A stretch of DNA of 64,000 nt, taken from Dyadobacter sp. SG02. Lineage in GTDB: Bacteria > Bacteroidota > Bacteroidia > Cytophagales > Spirosomataceae. The notes under the pieces are model-generated. The model was not told where the DNA came from, made no database searches, and saw only the letters and a program-made list of their open reading frames with translations. Position 1 is the first letter of the stretch. The number at the start of each line of letters is the position of its first letter. The translations under genes and the position numbers were made by a program. Where the stretch lies: the NCBI RefSeq assembly GCF_900109045.1, contig NZ_FNYL01000010.1, forward strand, positions 186,001-250,000, given 5' to 3'. This document shows, one piece after another, positions 8,879 through 17,018 of this stretch.

Positions 8879-11323
8879 ATGCGAAAAATTACGACCTATC
8901 TGCTGACGCTGCTGCTCGGCACCAACTCACTCCTCTCTTTTGCTCAAAAGACTGTCACCGGCCGCATTACCGATGCCGAAGATGGCAAGCCGCTCCCCGG
9001 CGCGACCATTAAAGCCGGCGAAATCCGTGGTACCAGCACCGACAAAGACGGAAATTTTGTCCTGAAAAATATCTCCGAAAGTATCGTTGTACTCGACATC
9101 TCCTACATCGGTTACCAAACCGCAAAAGCAGCCATTAACTCTAACCAACTGGAAATCAAGCTAAACAAAAGCACTTACCAGGCCGATGAGGTGATTATCA
9201 ACGCCACCCGTGTGAACGACAGGACGGGTATGGCCTATACCAATGTCACTGCCGCCCAAATTGACAAGCAGAATATGGGCCAGGACCTTCCGGTACTCCT
9301 CAACTTCTCACCTTCCCTCGTGAGCACAAGCGACGCAGGCGGGGGCGTGGGTTACACGGGCATACGCATACGAGGCTCCGATGCGACGCGCATTAACGTT
9401 ACGGTGAATGGCATTCCTTATAATGATGCCGAAAGTCAAGGCGTTTTCTGGGTCAATATGCCGGATTTCGCGTCGTCGGTAAGCAGCATACAGATCCAGC
9501 GCGGCGTGGGGACTTCGACCAACGGCGCCGGCGCGTTTGGCGCTTCGGTAAATATCAATACCAATGCATTTCGCGAAACGGCTTATGCTGAGCTGAATAA
9601 CTCGTATGGGTCTTTCAATACATTTAAAAATACACTGAAAGTAGGCTCGGGTTTGATTAAAGACAAATTTACATTCGATGCGCGTCTTTCGCGGGTTTCT
9701 TCGGATGGGTTTGTGGACCGTGCTTCTTCGGAATTGCATTCCTATTACCTTTCCGGCGGGTATTTTGGCAAGAAAAGCTTTGTGCGGGTGAATGTGTTTT
9801 CCGGTAAAGAACGTACCTACCAGTCGTGGAACGGGGTGCCGGAAGCTAAGCTGCGCGGAGATCGTGAGGGTATTCTGGCTTATATCGACCGGAATAGTCT
9901 GGGTGAAAAAGACGCTGAAAACCTGCTCAATTCCGATAACCGCACTTATAACTCCTATACTTATAAAAACGAGGTAGATAACTACCGCCAGGACCATTAC
10001 CAGATCGTTTCTTCCCATAACCTGAGTAATAAACTAACGTTTAACCTGAATGCCTTCCTCGTACGCGGACTGGGCTATTACGAGCAGTACCGCGCGGGTG
10101 ACGATTACAGCAAATACAATCTTCCGAATGTAGTCGTGGGCAAAGACACGCTTACGAGCACCGATTTTATCCGTCGCCGCTGGCTGGATAATTACTTTTA
10201 CGGAACCACATTTTCATTTGATTACAACAGCTTCAAAAAGCTTACCGCCAGCTTCGGCGGCGGCTGGAACCAATACGACGGTGACCATTATGGCCAGATC
10301 ATCTGGGCCCGCAACGCCGGGAACATCGAGAATGAGCATCAATATTATTTCAGTACGGGTAAGAAGAAGGATTTCAACCTATATGGAAAGTTATACTATT
10401 CTTTCACCGATCAGCTGACCGCATTTGCCGACTTGCAATACCGCCGGGTAAGCCACGCCATTCACGGGACAGACAATGACCTCGTTCAGCTCGCATTTGA
10501 TCACTCGTATTCTTTCTTCAATCCAAAGGCAGGCTTGACTTACCAACTGGCTGAGCGGAGTTCCGTTTACGCTTCATATAGTATCGGGAACCGTGAGCCA
10601 AACCGGGATGATTTTACCAATTCCACAGCTGACCTTTTCCCGAAAAGCGAGCGCTTGCAGAATGTAGAAGCCGGTTTCCGTACACAGCAGGGCAAATGGG
10701 CATTTGCTGCGAACTATTACTTAATGAGTTATAAAAATCAACTTGTGCTTACCGGCCAGATCAATGACGTAGGCGGCTCGGTACGCGTAAATGTGCCGAA
10801 AAGCTACCGCACCGGTATCGAGCTCGAAGGTGCTGTGGTTTTTAATAACCATTTGAAATGGAATGCGAATGCGACTTTCAGCCAGAACAAAATCAAAAAC
10901 TTTACGGAATACGTCGTCGACTATGATAACGGCGGTTATCAAACCATCGACCACGGCAAATCGGATATTTCCTTCTCGCCGAACGTCATTGTGGGCAGTC
11001 AGTTCACCTATTCACTCCGCAAAAACCTGGAACTCGCATTGCTGACCAAATACGTCGGTAAACAATATCTGGACAACACCTCCACCGAAACCCGCAAACT
11101 CGACGGCTACCTTACCAACGATATCCGTCTTTCATGGACGATCAAACCATCGTGGGCGAATGAAATTGCATTCAATTTGCTCGTCAATAATGTGCTTGAC
11201 GAGAAGTACGAATCGAATGGTTATACCTACGGCTACATTGCAGGCGGTGCGCTTACGCAGGAAAATTTCTACTTCCCTCAGGCGGGGCGGAATTTTCTGA
11301 TCGGGGTTAATTTCAGGTTTTGA
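8879..11323 (+). CDS. TonB-dependent receptor under TPP riboswitch control (thiamine or precursor uptake)
   Basis: An 814-aa outer-membrane receptor. A signal peptide covers about residues 1-22 (ending in SLLSFAQ). A CarboxypepD_reg-like domain follows at 24-95 (VTGRITDAEDGKPLPGATIKA, with GTSTDKDGNF), then a plug domain at about 105-225 containing the typical IRIRGSDATRINVTVNGIP and NINTN blocks, and a 22-strand barrel ending in FLIGVNFRF with the terminal aromatic residue needed for BAM insertion. The TPP riboswitch in its leader shows that the substrate is thiamine, TPP or a thiamine precursor; this is inference from regulation, not from a substrate motif. No inner-membrane partner such as PnuT lies next to it, so that step must be encoded elsewhere. 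The ATG follows about 60 bases after the riboswitch terminator. Confidence 0.93.
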   Translation: MRKITTYLLTLLLGTNSLLSFAQKTVTGRITDAEDGKPLPGATIKAGEIRGTSTDKDGNFVLKNISESIVVLDISYIGYQTAKAAINSNQLEIKLNKSTYQADEVIINATRVNDRTGMAYTNVTAAQIDKQNMGQDLPVLLNFSPSLVSTSDAGGGVGYTGIRIRGSDATRINVTVNGIPYNDAESQGVFWVNMPDFASSVSSIQIQRGVGTSTNGAGAFGASVNINTNAFRETAYAELNNSYGSFNTFKNTLKVGSGLIKDKFTFDARLSRVSSDGFVDRASSELHSYYLSGGYFGKKSFVRVNVFSGKERTYQSWNGVPEAKLRGDREGILAYIDRNSLGEKDAENLLNSDNRTYNSYTYKNEVDNYRQDHYQIVSSHNLSNKLTFNLNAFLVRGLGYYEQYRAGDDYSKYNLPNVVVGKDTLTSTDFIRRRWLDNYFYGTTFSFDYNSFKKLTASFGGGWNQYDGDHYGQIIWARNAGNIENEHQYYFSTGKKKDFNLYGKLYYSFTDQLTAFADLQYRRVSHAIHGTDNDLVQLAFDHSYSFFNPKAGLTYQLAERSSVYASYSIGNREPNRDDFTNSTADLFPKSERLQNVEAGFRTQQGKWAFAANYYLMSYKNQLVLTGQINDVGGSVRVNVPKSYRTGIELEGAVVFNNHLKWNANATFSQNKIKNFTEYVVDYDNGGYQTIDHGKSDISFSPNVIVGSQFTYSLRKNLELALLTKYVGKQYLDNTSTETRKLDGYLTNDIRLSWTIKPSWANEIAFNLLVNNVLDEKYESNGYTYGYIAGGALTQENFYFPQAGRNFLIGVNFRF

Positions 11324-11370
11324 TAGAATAGAGCTGCCGATCCGTACATAACCGCGGGGCTTTTTTGTGT

Positions 11371-11394
11371 CTGTCAATTTCTTTAAATTGGCAG
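11371..11394. repeat. Imperfect inverted repeat upstream of the toxin-antitoxin pair
   Basis: Two 10-base arms (11371-11380 and 11385-11394) around CTTT, complementary apart from one mismatch. It lies 29 bases before the antitoxin ATG and could be the operator for autoregulation. It is preceded by a T-run (11361-11366) that may end the receptor transcript. Confidence 0.4.
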
Positions 11395-11422
11395 ACCATT
11401 TACATTCTCACACACCTTTTCC

Positions 11423-12106
11423 ATGAATATGAAGCCCTTCGAAACACAAAGTCTTGTTGGTGTTGGCACCGGAATTTACACGCTTCCCGACATCGCTGAA
11501 ATTCTGCATCTGCCTGCCGTGAGGGTTCGAAGGTGGATGCACGAATATTGGCAGCTCCGTTTCAGTTCATCAGCAGAATCTGAGTTTTCTCATGGGTCGG
11601 GGAAAGAACTTGTTACCAACTTTCTTACATTGATAGAATTCTTTACATTCTATCAGCTTAGGCAGGAGGGAGTTAGTGCACAAAAGATCGTGAAGGCACA
11701 TCAGATTCTCTCGAAAGCATTCCGCACAAAATATCCCTTTGCCAAATCCAATCTTCTCACCGACGGCAAACAAATCCTGTTTAGCGGTGAAGTCGGAGAA
11801 ATCATCAGGGCTGATGAAACACTGCAAATAACTATCAAAGAAGCTTTCGCGCCGTTTTGTAAAAAGGTTGAATTCAATGAGGATAATGTTGTAAAGCGCT
11901 TTTACCCAATGGGCAGAGAACACAGCATTGTCGTTGATCCCAGGAGGCAGTTCGGTCAGCCGGTAATCGGAGATACCAATGTACTGGCTGAAACTGTTTA
12001 CAGACTCCACCGTGGCGGAGAGTCGGTAGAAATGATCACCAGTCTGTACGCATTAACAGTTGAACAAGTAAATGATGCTATCAACTATTACCGTAAGGCA
12101 GCATGA
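11423..12106 (+). CDS. DUF433 (VapB45-type) antitoxin
   Basis: A 227-aa protein. The N-terminal part (about 15-60, GIYTLPDIAEILHLPAVRVR then RWMHEYW) looks like a winged-helix/MerR-like DNA-binding segment. A middle part (65-120) resembles the linker of VapB45-type proteins. The C-terminal 55 residues (VVDPRRQFGQPVIGDT, then VYRLHRGGESVEMI and VEQVNDAINYYRKAA) are a DUF433 domain. Its length is close to that of Mycobacterium Rv2018 (VapB45), which has the same order. The stop overlaps the ATG of the PIN-like gene by 4 bases (ATGA), typical of toxin-antitoxin pairs. It probably neutralises the partner through the C-terminus and represses its own promoter through the N-terminus. Function is from family knowledge. 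Confidence 0.82.
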   Translation: MNMKPFETQSLVGVGTGIYTLPDIAEILHLPAVRVRRWMHEYWQLRFSSSAESEFSHGSGKELVTNFLTLIEFFTFYQLRQEGVSAQKIVKAHQILSKAFRTKYPFAKSNLLTDGKQILFSGEVGEIIRADETLQITIKEAFAPFCKKVEFNEDNVVKRFYPMGREHSIVVDPRRQFGQPVIGDTNVLAETVYRLHRGGESVEMITSLYALTVEQVNDAINYYRKAA

Positions 12107-12504
12107 CAAAAATTTATATCGACGAAAATCTTTCACCAAGTATTGCAGAAGGTTTAAACATACTCGAAGCTCCCAATCGTGAAGGGTTTGAAGTGCTGTC
12201 TATCAAATCGGTTTTTGGTAAAGGCACCCCGGATGAAGATTGGCTTGCCAAAATTGGCCAGGAAAATGCCATCGTCATCACGCAGGACTTCAATATCCAC
12301 CGGAACGCGTACCAACGGGCGCTATACCAACAATATAATGTAGGGGTATTCTTTTTAAGCCCACCTTCCAAAACCGGCTATCAATATTGGGAAATGGTAG
12401 AACAGATTGTCAAACGATGGCGTGATATCAAAAAACATTGCAAAGCACAACGGCCGTTCGCATTCAGGTGCACTTCACGAAGCACCGACTTCGAGAGACT
12501 ATAA
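12103..12504 (+). CDS. PIN-like (DUF5615, VapC45-type) toxin
   Basis: A 133-aa protein of the DUF5615 PIN-like family. The N-terminal KIYIDENLSPSIAEGL carries the first acidic metal ligands (D6, E7). GKGTPDEDWLAKIG near 45-58 carries the next, and AIVITQDFNIHRN near 66-78 holds the conserved T-x-D that completes the active site. The rest is shorter than in classical VapC. These proteins are predicted Mg-dependent RNases paired with DUF433 antitoxins. Translational coupling to the antitoxin upstream supports a toxin-antitoxin unit. The last 20 residues (RPFAFRCTSRSTDFERL) look less conserved and may be strain-specific. Confidence 0.8.
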   Translation: MTKIYIDENLSPSIAEGLNILEAPNREGFEVLSIKSVFGKGTPDEDWLAKIGQENAIVITQDFNIHRNAYQRALYQQYNVGVFFLSPPSKTGYQYWEMVEQIVKRWRDIKKHCKAQRPFAFRCTSRSTDFERL

Positions 12505-12540
12505 ATCCAAACCACCACTCCGCCTTAACCACTTTCTCCC

Positions 12541-12548
12541 TACCTTTG
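12541..12548 (+). promoter_or_regulatory. hemE: Candidate -7 box giving a nearly leaderless hemE message
   Basis: TACCTTTG is an exact TAnnTTTG match ending four bases before the hemE ATG at 12553. If used, transcription starts at or next to the start codon. No -33 TTG is clear. Confidence 0.45.
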
Positions 12549-12552
12549 CCGC

Positions 12553-13581
12553 ATGAATCTGAAAAATGACCTTTTGCTTCGGGCGGCGCGGGGGGAGAAA
12601 ACCGAACGCACGCCTGTTTGGATGATGCGCCAGGCAGGGCGCATCCTTGCTGAATACCGGGCCGTTCGTGAGAAGGCCGGAAGTTTTATCAAATTGGCTA
12701 CTACGCCTGAAATGGCAGCGGAAGTGACCCTGCAACCTGTCGACTTGCTGGGCGTGGATGCTGCCATTATATTTTCCGACATTCTGGTAATCCCCGAAGC
12801 AATGGGTTTGCCTTATGAAATGGTGGAACAGCGCGGACCCGTGTTTCCAAGCACGGTCCACACTTTGGATGACCTCCAAAAACTGCATATCGCCGAGCCG
12901 GAAACGGATTTGAAATATGTATTGGACGCCATTAAAATAACCAAAGAAGGCCTCGCCGGCCGCGTTCCTTTGATCGGTTTCGCGGGCGCGCCTTTCACGA
13001 TCTTCTGCTACATGACGGAAGGCAAAGGCTCCAAAACCTTCTCGGTGGCCAAAAAGCATTTGTACGCCGATCCTGAATTCTCGCATACATTATTACAACA
13101 AATTACCGACAGTACGATCGCCTACCTGAAAGCGCAGATCGCCGCCGGTGCCGACATTGTTCAGCTTTTCGACTCCTGGGCAGGCATTCTCTCGCCGGAG
13201 CAATACCGCGTTTTCTCGCTGCCTTATATCAAACAGATCTGCGATGCAATTACCGAAGTGCCGGTAACGGTTTTTGCCAAAGGCGCATTCTTCGCCAGGA
13301 AAGAAATCGGCGAGTTGAATTGCTCCGTGGTTGGCCTCGACTGGAATATGGACATCGCCGAATCGCGCGAGCTGATCCCGAACAAGACATTGCAGGGTAA
13401 CCTCGATCCTTGCGTGCTCTATTCTTCTTATGACCAGATACGTAAGGAGGTAAAGAAAATGGTTGATCAATTCGGTACGCAACGCTACATTGCCAACCTC
13501 GGCCACGGCGTGTACCCCGATACCGATCCCGACAAGGTAAGGTGCTTTATCGAGGCGGTTAAAGAATATTCTTCCCTGTAA
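12553..13581 (+). CDS. hemE: Uroporphyrinogen decarboxylase
   Basis: A 342-aa enzyme that removes the four acetate carboxyls of uroporphyrinogen III to give coproporphyrinogen III in heme synthesis; cytosolic. The family signature PVWMMRQAGRILAEYR is at residues 21-36, IIFSDILVIPEAMG near 76-89 carries the catalytic Asp, and GFAGAPFTIFCYMTEGKG near 141-158 is the second signature. The C-terminus (NLGHGVYPDTDPDKV) is typical. The length is normal. The HAD phosphatase gene starts 2 bases after its stop, so the two are co-transcribed. Confidence 0.97.
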   Translation: MNLKNDLLLRAARGEKTERTPVWMMRQAGRILAEYRAVREKAGSFIKLATTPEMAAEVTLQPVDLLGVDAAIIFSDILVIPEAMGLPYEMVEQRGPVFPSTVHTLDDLQKLHIAEPETDLKYVLDAIKITKEGLAGRVPLIGFAGAPFTIFCYMTEGKGSKTFSVAKKHLYADPEFSHTLLQQITDSTIAYLKAQIAAGADIVQLFDSWAGILSPEQYRVFSLPYIKQICDAITEVPVTVFAKGAFFARKEIGELNCSVVGLDWNMDIAESRELIPNKTLQGNLDPCVLYSSYDQIRKEVKKMVDQFGTQRYIANLGHGVYPDTDPDKVRCFIEAVKEYSSL

Positions 13582-13583
13582 AT

Positions 13584-14105
13584 ATGGCTGCTCATAACAA
13601 ATGCGTATTCCTCGATCGCGACGGAGTACTGAACGAGGATTGCCCGGATTATCTGTACAAGCTGGAAGAACTGGTGATTCCCGAAGGCGTTACCGAGGCA
13701 TTGCAAATGCTGAAAAAGGCAGGCTACCTGCTGATTGTCATTACCAACCAGGCCGGCATCGCAAAAGGACTTTACACCGCTGATAATGTTTATGCGATCC
13801 ACGAGGCCATGCAAAATGCTTCTGACAATGCGTTGGATGATTTGTATTTTTCCCCTTATCATCCGGCCTATTCCGGCAATTCGTTATCGCGGAAGCCGGG
13901 CTCGTTGCTGATCGAAAAGGCTATGGCCAAATACAATATCGATCCCGCACAGTCATGGATGATCGGCGATCGTGACCGGGACATGGAAGCAGGAAAGAAT
14001 GTGGAATTGAAAACGGTTCATATCATCCCGAATGCAGAAGAGTCGACGGGAGATTATGCCGCTGAAAATTTGCTGGAAGCCGCCAGGCTGATATTGCAGC
14101 AGTAG
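13584..14105 (+). CDS. HAD-IIIA phosphatase, GmhB-like
   Basis: A 173-aa histidinol-phosphatase/GmhB-type HAD hydrolase. The nucleophile motif is FLDRDGVLN (D10, D12), motif II is VITNQAGIAKG near 51-61, and the Lys (RKPG, about 100) and MIGDRDRDMEAG (about 128-139) complete the active site. Members dephosphorylate D-glycero-D-manno-heptose 1,7-bisphosphate in LPS core synthesis, but this copy lacks the four-Cys zinc loop usual in GmhB: between residues 90 and 105 the sequence reads SPYHPAYSGNSLSRKPG. The sugar specificity is therefore open. It starts 2 bases after hemE and ends 1 base before a convergent small lipoprotein gene. Confidence 0.8.
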   Translation: MAAHNKCVFLDRDGVLNEDCPDYLYKLEELVIPEGVTEALQMLKKAGYLLIVITNQAGIAKGLYTADNVYAIHEAMQNASDNALDDLYFSPYHPAYSGNSLSRKPGSLLIEKAMAKYNIDPAQSWMIGDRDRDMEAGKNVELKTVHIIPNAEESTGDYAAENLLEAARLILQQ

Positions 14106-14106
14106 A

Positions 14107-14235
14107 CTAAGCTTTTACTACCGGCGCAGGCTGGGTTTTCTGTACTGATCCGTAGGCAGGGCAGGCGTGTTTGGTGCAGGATGATGCCACCGCCAATGTT
14201 CCGCAAACAGCCAGGAGAAGTAAGATCTTTTTCAT
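14107..14235 (-). CDS. Small lipoprotein (42 aa) with a CPAYG motif
   Basis: A 42-codon gene on the minus strand. The peptide starts MKKILLLLAVCGTLAVASSC, a clear lipoprotein signal with the modified Cys at position 20, followed by TKHACPAYGSVQKTQPAPVV and KA. The mature part is only about 22 residues with one further Cys. I recall similar tiny lipoproteins with a CPAYG motif in other Cytophagales, all of unknown role. It lies behind the terminator-like hairpin of the arginine decarboxylase gene and converges with the GmhB-like gene. Confidence 0.7.
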   Translation of the reverse strand: MKKILLLLAVCGTLAVASSCTKHACPAYGSVQKTQPAPVVKA

Positions 14236-14279
14236 TTTCCAGTTCGTATAAGATTTTGTCACTACAAAAATATAAAATT

Positions 14280-14335
14280 AAGTTCTTTGAATGAGCGTTT
14301 TAGCCTGACTAATAACGAACTCATTCAAAGAACTT
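14280..14335 (-). terminator. Terminator-like hairpin after the arginine decarboxylase gene
   Basis: A perfect 16-bp inverted repeat (14280-14295 and 14320-14335, loop of 24) begins 12 bases after the decarboxylase stop. On the minus strand it is followed by TAATTTTATATTTTTG, a U-rich tail. Confidence 0.7.
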
Positions 14336-14346
14336 TATATACGGCA

Positions 14347-15825
14347 TCAGATTTTTGTTTCTGCCAGCTCCTCCTCAGGTTCCACCTTCGGCTTTTCCAC
14401 CACCGGCTTGCCATCCTGCGCTCCGAAAGGCTCCTCTTTAAAACCCAGAATCCGCAGCATCGAGTCGCTGTTCTGCTCGTCGGCAAAAACGCGGGTGGTA
14501 ATGCGGCCTTCCTCGTCGCGGTCCACGAGCACGTGTTTCGGCGCGGGGATCAGGCAGTGCTGGATACCCCCGTAACCTCCGAGTGATTCCTGGTACGCGC
14601 CGGTGTGGAAGAAACCGATGTATTGCGGTTCGTTATCTTCGAAAATCGGCATGTACAAGTCGGCGCTGTGCATTTCTGAGTTGTAGAAATCCTGCGAGTC
14701 GCACGTTAATCCACCGAGGTTTACCTTTTGATAAGGATTATCCCAGTTATTGATCGGCAGCATGATGTACTTCTGGTTCATACCCCACGAGTCCGGTAGC
14801 TGGGTGATGAACGACCCGTTGATCATGTACCAGAGCTCTTTGTCGTTTTGAAGCTTTTTGTCGATGATTTCGTAGATCACCGCGCCGCTTTCGCCGACGG
14901 TATAGCTTCCGAACTCCGTGAAAATGTGCGGTACGGGAACGTTGTTCTTGTTGCAGATCCACTGGATGTTCTCGATGATCTCGTCGATCATCTGCTGATA
15001 ATCGTAGCCTGCCTGCAATGAAGTCTGGATCGGAAGACCGCCACCGATGTCGATCGAATCGAGATCAGGGCAGAGTTTCTTCATTTCGCAGTATTTGAAC
15101 ATGAAGCGGGTCAATTCGCTCCAATAATAGGCACTGTCCTTAATACCGGTATTAATAAAGAAGTGCAGCATTTTGAGCTTGAATCGGGGATTCGGCTCGA
15201 TTTTCTCCTTATACAGCTGCTGTACATCGTTATAACGGATACCCAGACGCGAAGTATAGAATGCAAAATTCGGTTCCTCGTCCGTCGCGATGCGCATTCC
15301 GAACTGCACCGTGTCCGCAGTTACCTGCTGCTCGTACGATTCGATTTCTTTGAGGTTATCCAGAATGGGCACCACGTTGAAACCTTCGTTGATCAGCTCG
15401 CTCAGGTATTGCGTGTAGCGCGGCAGCTTGTAGCCGTTCGCGAGAATGTACGTACCCTTGTTCACCTTGCCGCGACGATAAAGCTCCCGGATAATGGGAA
15501 TATCGAAAGCGGAAGACGTTTCGATATGGATATTGTGCTTCAAAGCCTCTTCCAGCACGAAGCTGAAATGCGACGATTTCGTGCAGTAACAATAGGTATA
15601 GGTGCCTTTGTAATTATGTCTTTTGAAGGCGTTCCGGAAGAACATGTTGGCATTCTCAATGTGTTCTCCGATCTTGGGCAGATAGTTGATCTTTAACGGC
15701 GTACCATGTTCCTTGATGATATCCATCAGAGGTACATTGTTGAACAGCAATTGATTATTATCGACGTTGAACTCCATGGTCGGAAACTCGAACGTCTGCT
15801 GAATCAGGTCAATGTAGCTTTTCAT
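14347..15825 (-). CDS. speA: Arginine decarboxylase (fold-III PLP type)
   Basis: A 492-aa protein of the alanine-racemase-like fold III decarboxylases. The N-terminal barrel carries the PLP lysine, probably K83 in YTYCYCTKSSHF. The phosphate-binding loop is IDIGGGLPIQTS near residue 257. The C-terminal beta domain includes CDSQDFY near 375-383, which corresponds to the catalytic Cys-Asp region at the dimer interface. This is the form annotated as arginine decarboxylase in Bacteroidota, making agmatine for polyamine synthesis; diaminopimelate decarboxylase is less likely given the insertions. An upstream in-frame start at 15924 would add 33 atypical residues, so I prefer ATG 15825 (MKSYIDLIQQ). 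It has a long untranslated upstream region. Confidence 0.75.
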   Translation of the reverse strand: MKSYIDLIQQTFEFPTMEFNVDNNQLLFNNVPLMDIIKEHGTPLKINYLPKIGEHIENANMFFRNAFKRHNYKGTYTYCYCTKSSHFSFVLEEALKHNIHIETSSAFDIPIIRELYRRGKVNKGTYILANGYKLPRYTQYLSELINEGFNVVPILDNLKEIESYEQQVTADTVQFGMRIATDEEPNFAFYTSRLGIRYNDVQQLYKEKIEPNPRFKLKMLHFFINTGIKDSAYYWSELTRFMFKYCEMKKLCPDLDSIDIGGGLPIQTSLQAGYDYQQMIDEIIENIQWICNKNNVPVPHIFTEFGSYTVGESGAVIYEIIDKKLQNDKELWYMINGSFITQLPDSWGMNQKYIMLPINNWDNPYQKVNLGGLTCDSQDFYNSEMHSADLYMPIFEDNEPQYIGFFHTGAYQESLGGYGGIQHCLIPAPKHVLVDRDEEGRITTRVFADEQNSDSMLRILGFKEEPFGAQDGKPVVEKPKVEPEEELAETKI

Positions 15826-16346
15826 TGATTTGTTTGTCGCGATGGCAATTAGTGAATTGGGTGTTAAAAAATAGGAACGAAAATGACCCGAAAATTGGGC
15901 AGAATATGTGTCATTTCCAAACACGGATCACTGTCAAATCATTCCCATTCGAAAGCAATTTATCGCTCTATTTGCCAAGTTCATACCCGAAAATGCCCGC
16001 TTAATAATTTTTTAATTGACCAGCCGGTTGTCAACTGCCTATTTTCAGGCCTTAAATCCGGATACCGGAACACATTACCAGGCTTCCCGGCTCATTACCA
16101 GTCTCTTGCATCCGACTATTTATTCTTAATATAATCCTATTCAAGATTTATACATTTCTCAACAGCTAAAAACCATTCCTATGATTCTTCTTCAAACAGC
16201 AGCGCTCGTTAAACGACCGAAAAGCGGGCAAATTTGCTAATTATCAGCGTATAAGGGCCATTTACCTCCCGCCTAGTGCCGTCTTTGCCGATAATCGACT
16301 ACTAATGCGCAGAAAACTTTAAACATTCTCAGAGTTTTCTTAGTTT
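15826..16346. other. Intergenic region between divergent speA and the TetR-led efflux operon
   Basis: About 520 bases that must hold both divergent promoters. I see no exact TAnnTTTG box, no RNA gene and no believable ORF; the one 83-aa frame here has no coding character. A short palindrome GCAAATTTGC lies near 16229-16238 and could be a regulator site, but there is no second copy. Confidence 0.5.
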
Positions 16347-17018
16347 TTGTCATTCGAAAATTTCAAATTTGTCGCTGTGAAAGAGCGAATTATCAAATCG
16401 GCACTGAACCTTTTCTGGCGCTACGGCATCCGCAGCGTTACGATGGATGACATTGCCCGCGACCTGGGAATTTCGAAGCGTACCATTTACCAGCATTACT
16501 CCGACAAGGAGGCCATTCTCGCCCTTGTGATCCAGGAAGAGATCCGGACGCAGAAATGCGAGATTGAAAAACTGGAAAAGCTGGCCGAGAACCCGATCGA
16601 GGAAGCAATGTATGCCACGGTACAAATGCAGGAAACGCTTGCGGACATGAACCCCACGCTTTTGTACGATCTGAAAAAGTATTATCCCAATGCCTGGGAG
16701 CTTTTTCAGAACTTCAAATACGAGTTCATCATCCGCAATATCCGCGATAACCTGGTAAAAGGCATTGAAATGGGCCTGTACCGCTCCGATATCGACGTGG
16801 AGGTACTTTCGCTCCTCCGTGTGGAGCAGATCGTCCTCGCTTTCGACCCGACCGTTTACCCCGCCAAGAAATTCAATATGATGCACGTGCAAACCCAGTT
16901 TCTCGGGCATTTTTTGAGGGGGATACTTTCGGAAAAAGGCTTTGAATACTACAACACCATAAAAGATAAACCAGCAACTGAACTCAATATCCATGAAAAA
17001 TGCCAGAACAATACGTAG
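16347..17018 (+). CDS. TetR/AcrR family regulator of the efflux operon
   Basis: A 223-aa (from TTG) or 213-aa (from GTG at 16377) regulator. The N-terminal helix-turn-helix is KSALNLFWRYGIRSVTMDDI, then ARDLGISKRTIYQHYSDKEA, the TetR signature. The rest is helical and ligand-binding, without a known ligand motif. No ATG lies upstream. GTG 16377 gives VKERIIKSALNLF, closer to the usual start of this family, and may be the true start. Its 3' end overlaps the TolC gene by 26 bases, so it is the first gene of the TolC-MFP-RND operon and probably its autoregulated repressor. Confidence 0.87.
   Translation: MSFENFKFVAVKERIIKSALNLFWRYGIRSVTMDDIARDLGISKRTIYQHYSDKEAILALVIQEEIRTQKCEIEKLEKLAENPIEEAMYATVQMQETLADMNPTLLYDLKKYYPNAWELFQNFKYEFIIRNIRDNLVKGIEMGLYRSDIDVEVLSLLRVEQIVLAFDPTVYPAKKFNMMHVQTQFLGHFLRGILSEKGFEYYNTIKDKPATELNIHEKCQNNT

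Noticed and set aside
15883..16134. 83-aa frame in the speA upstream region
   Set aside because: No coding bias, signal peptide or plausible context; left as intergenic.
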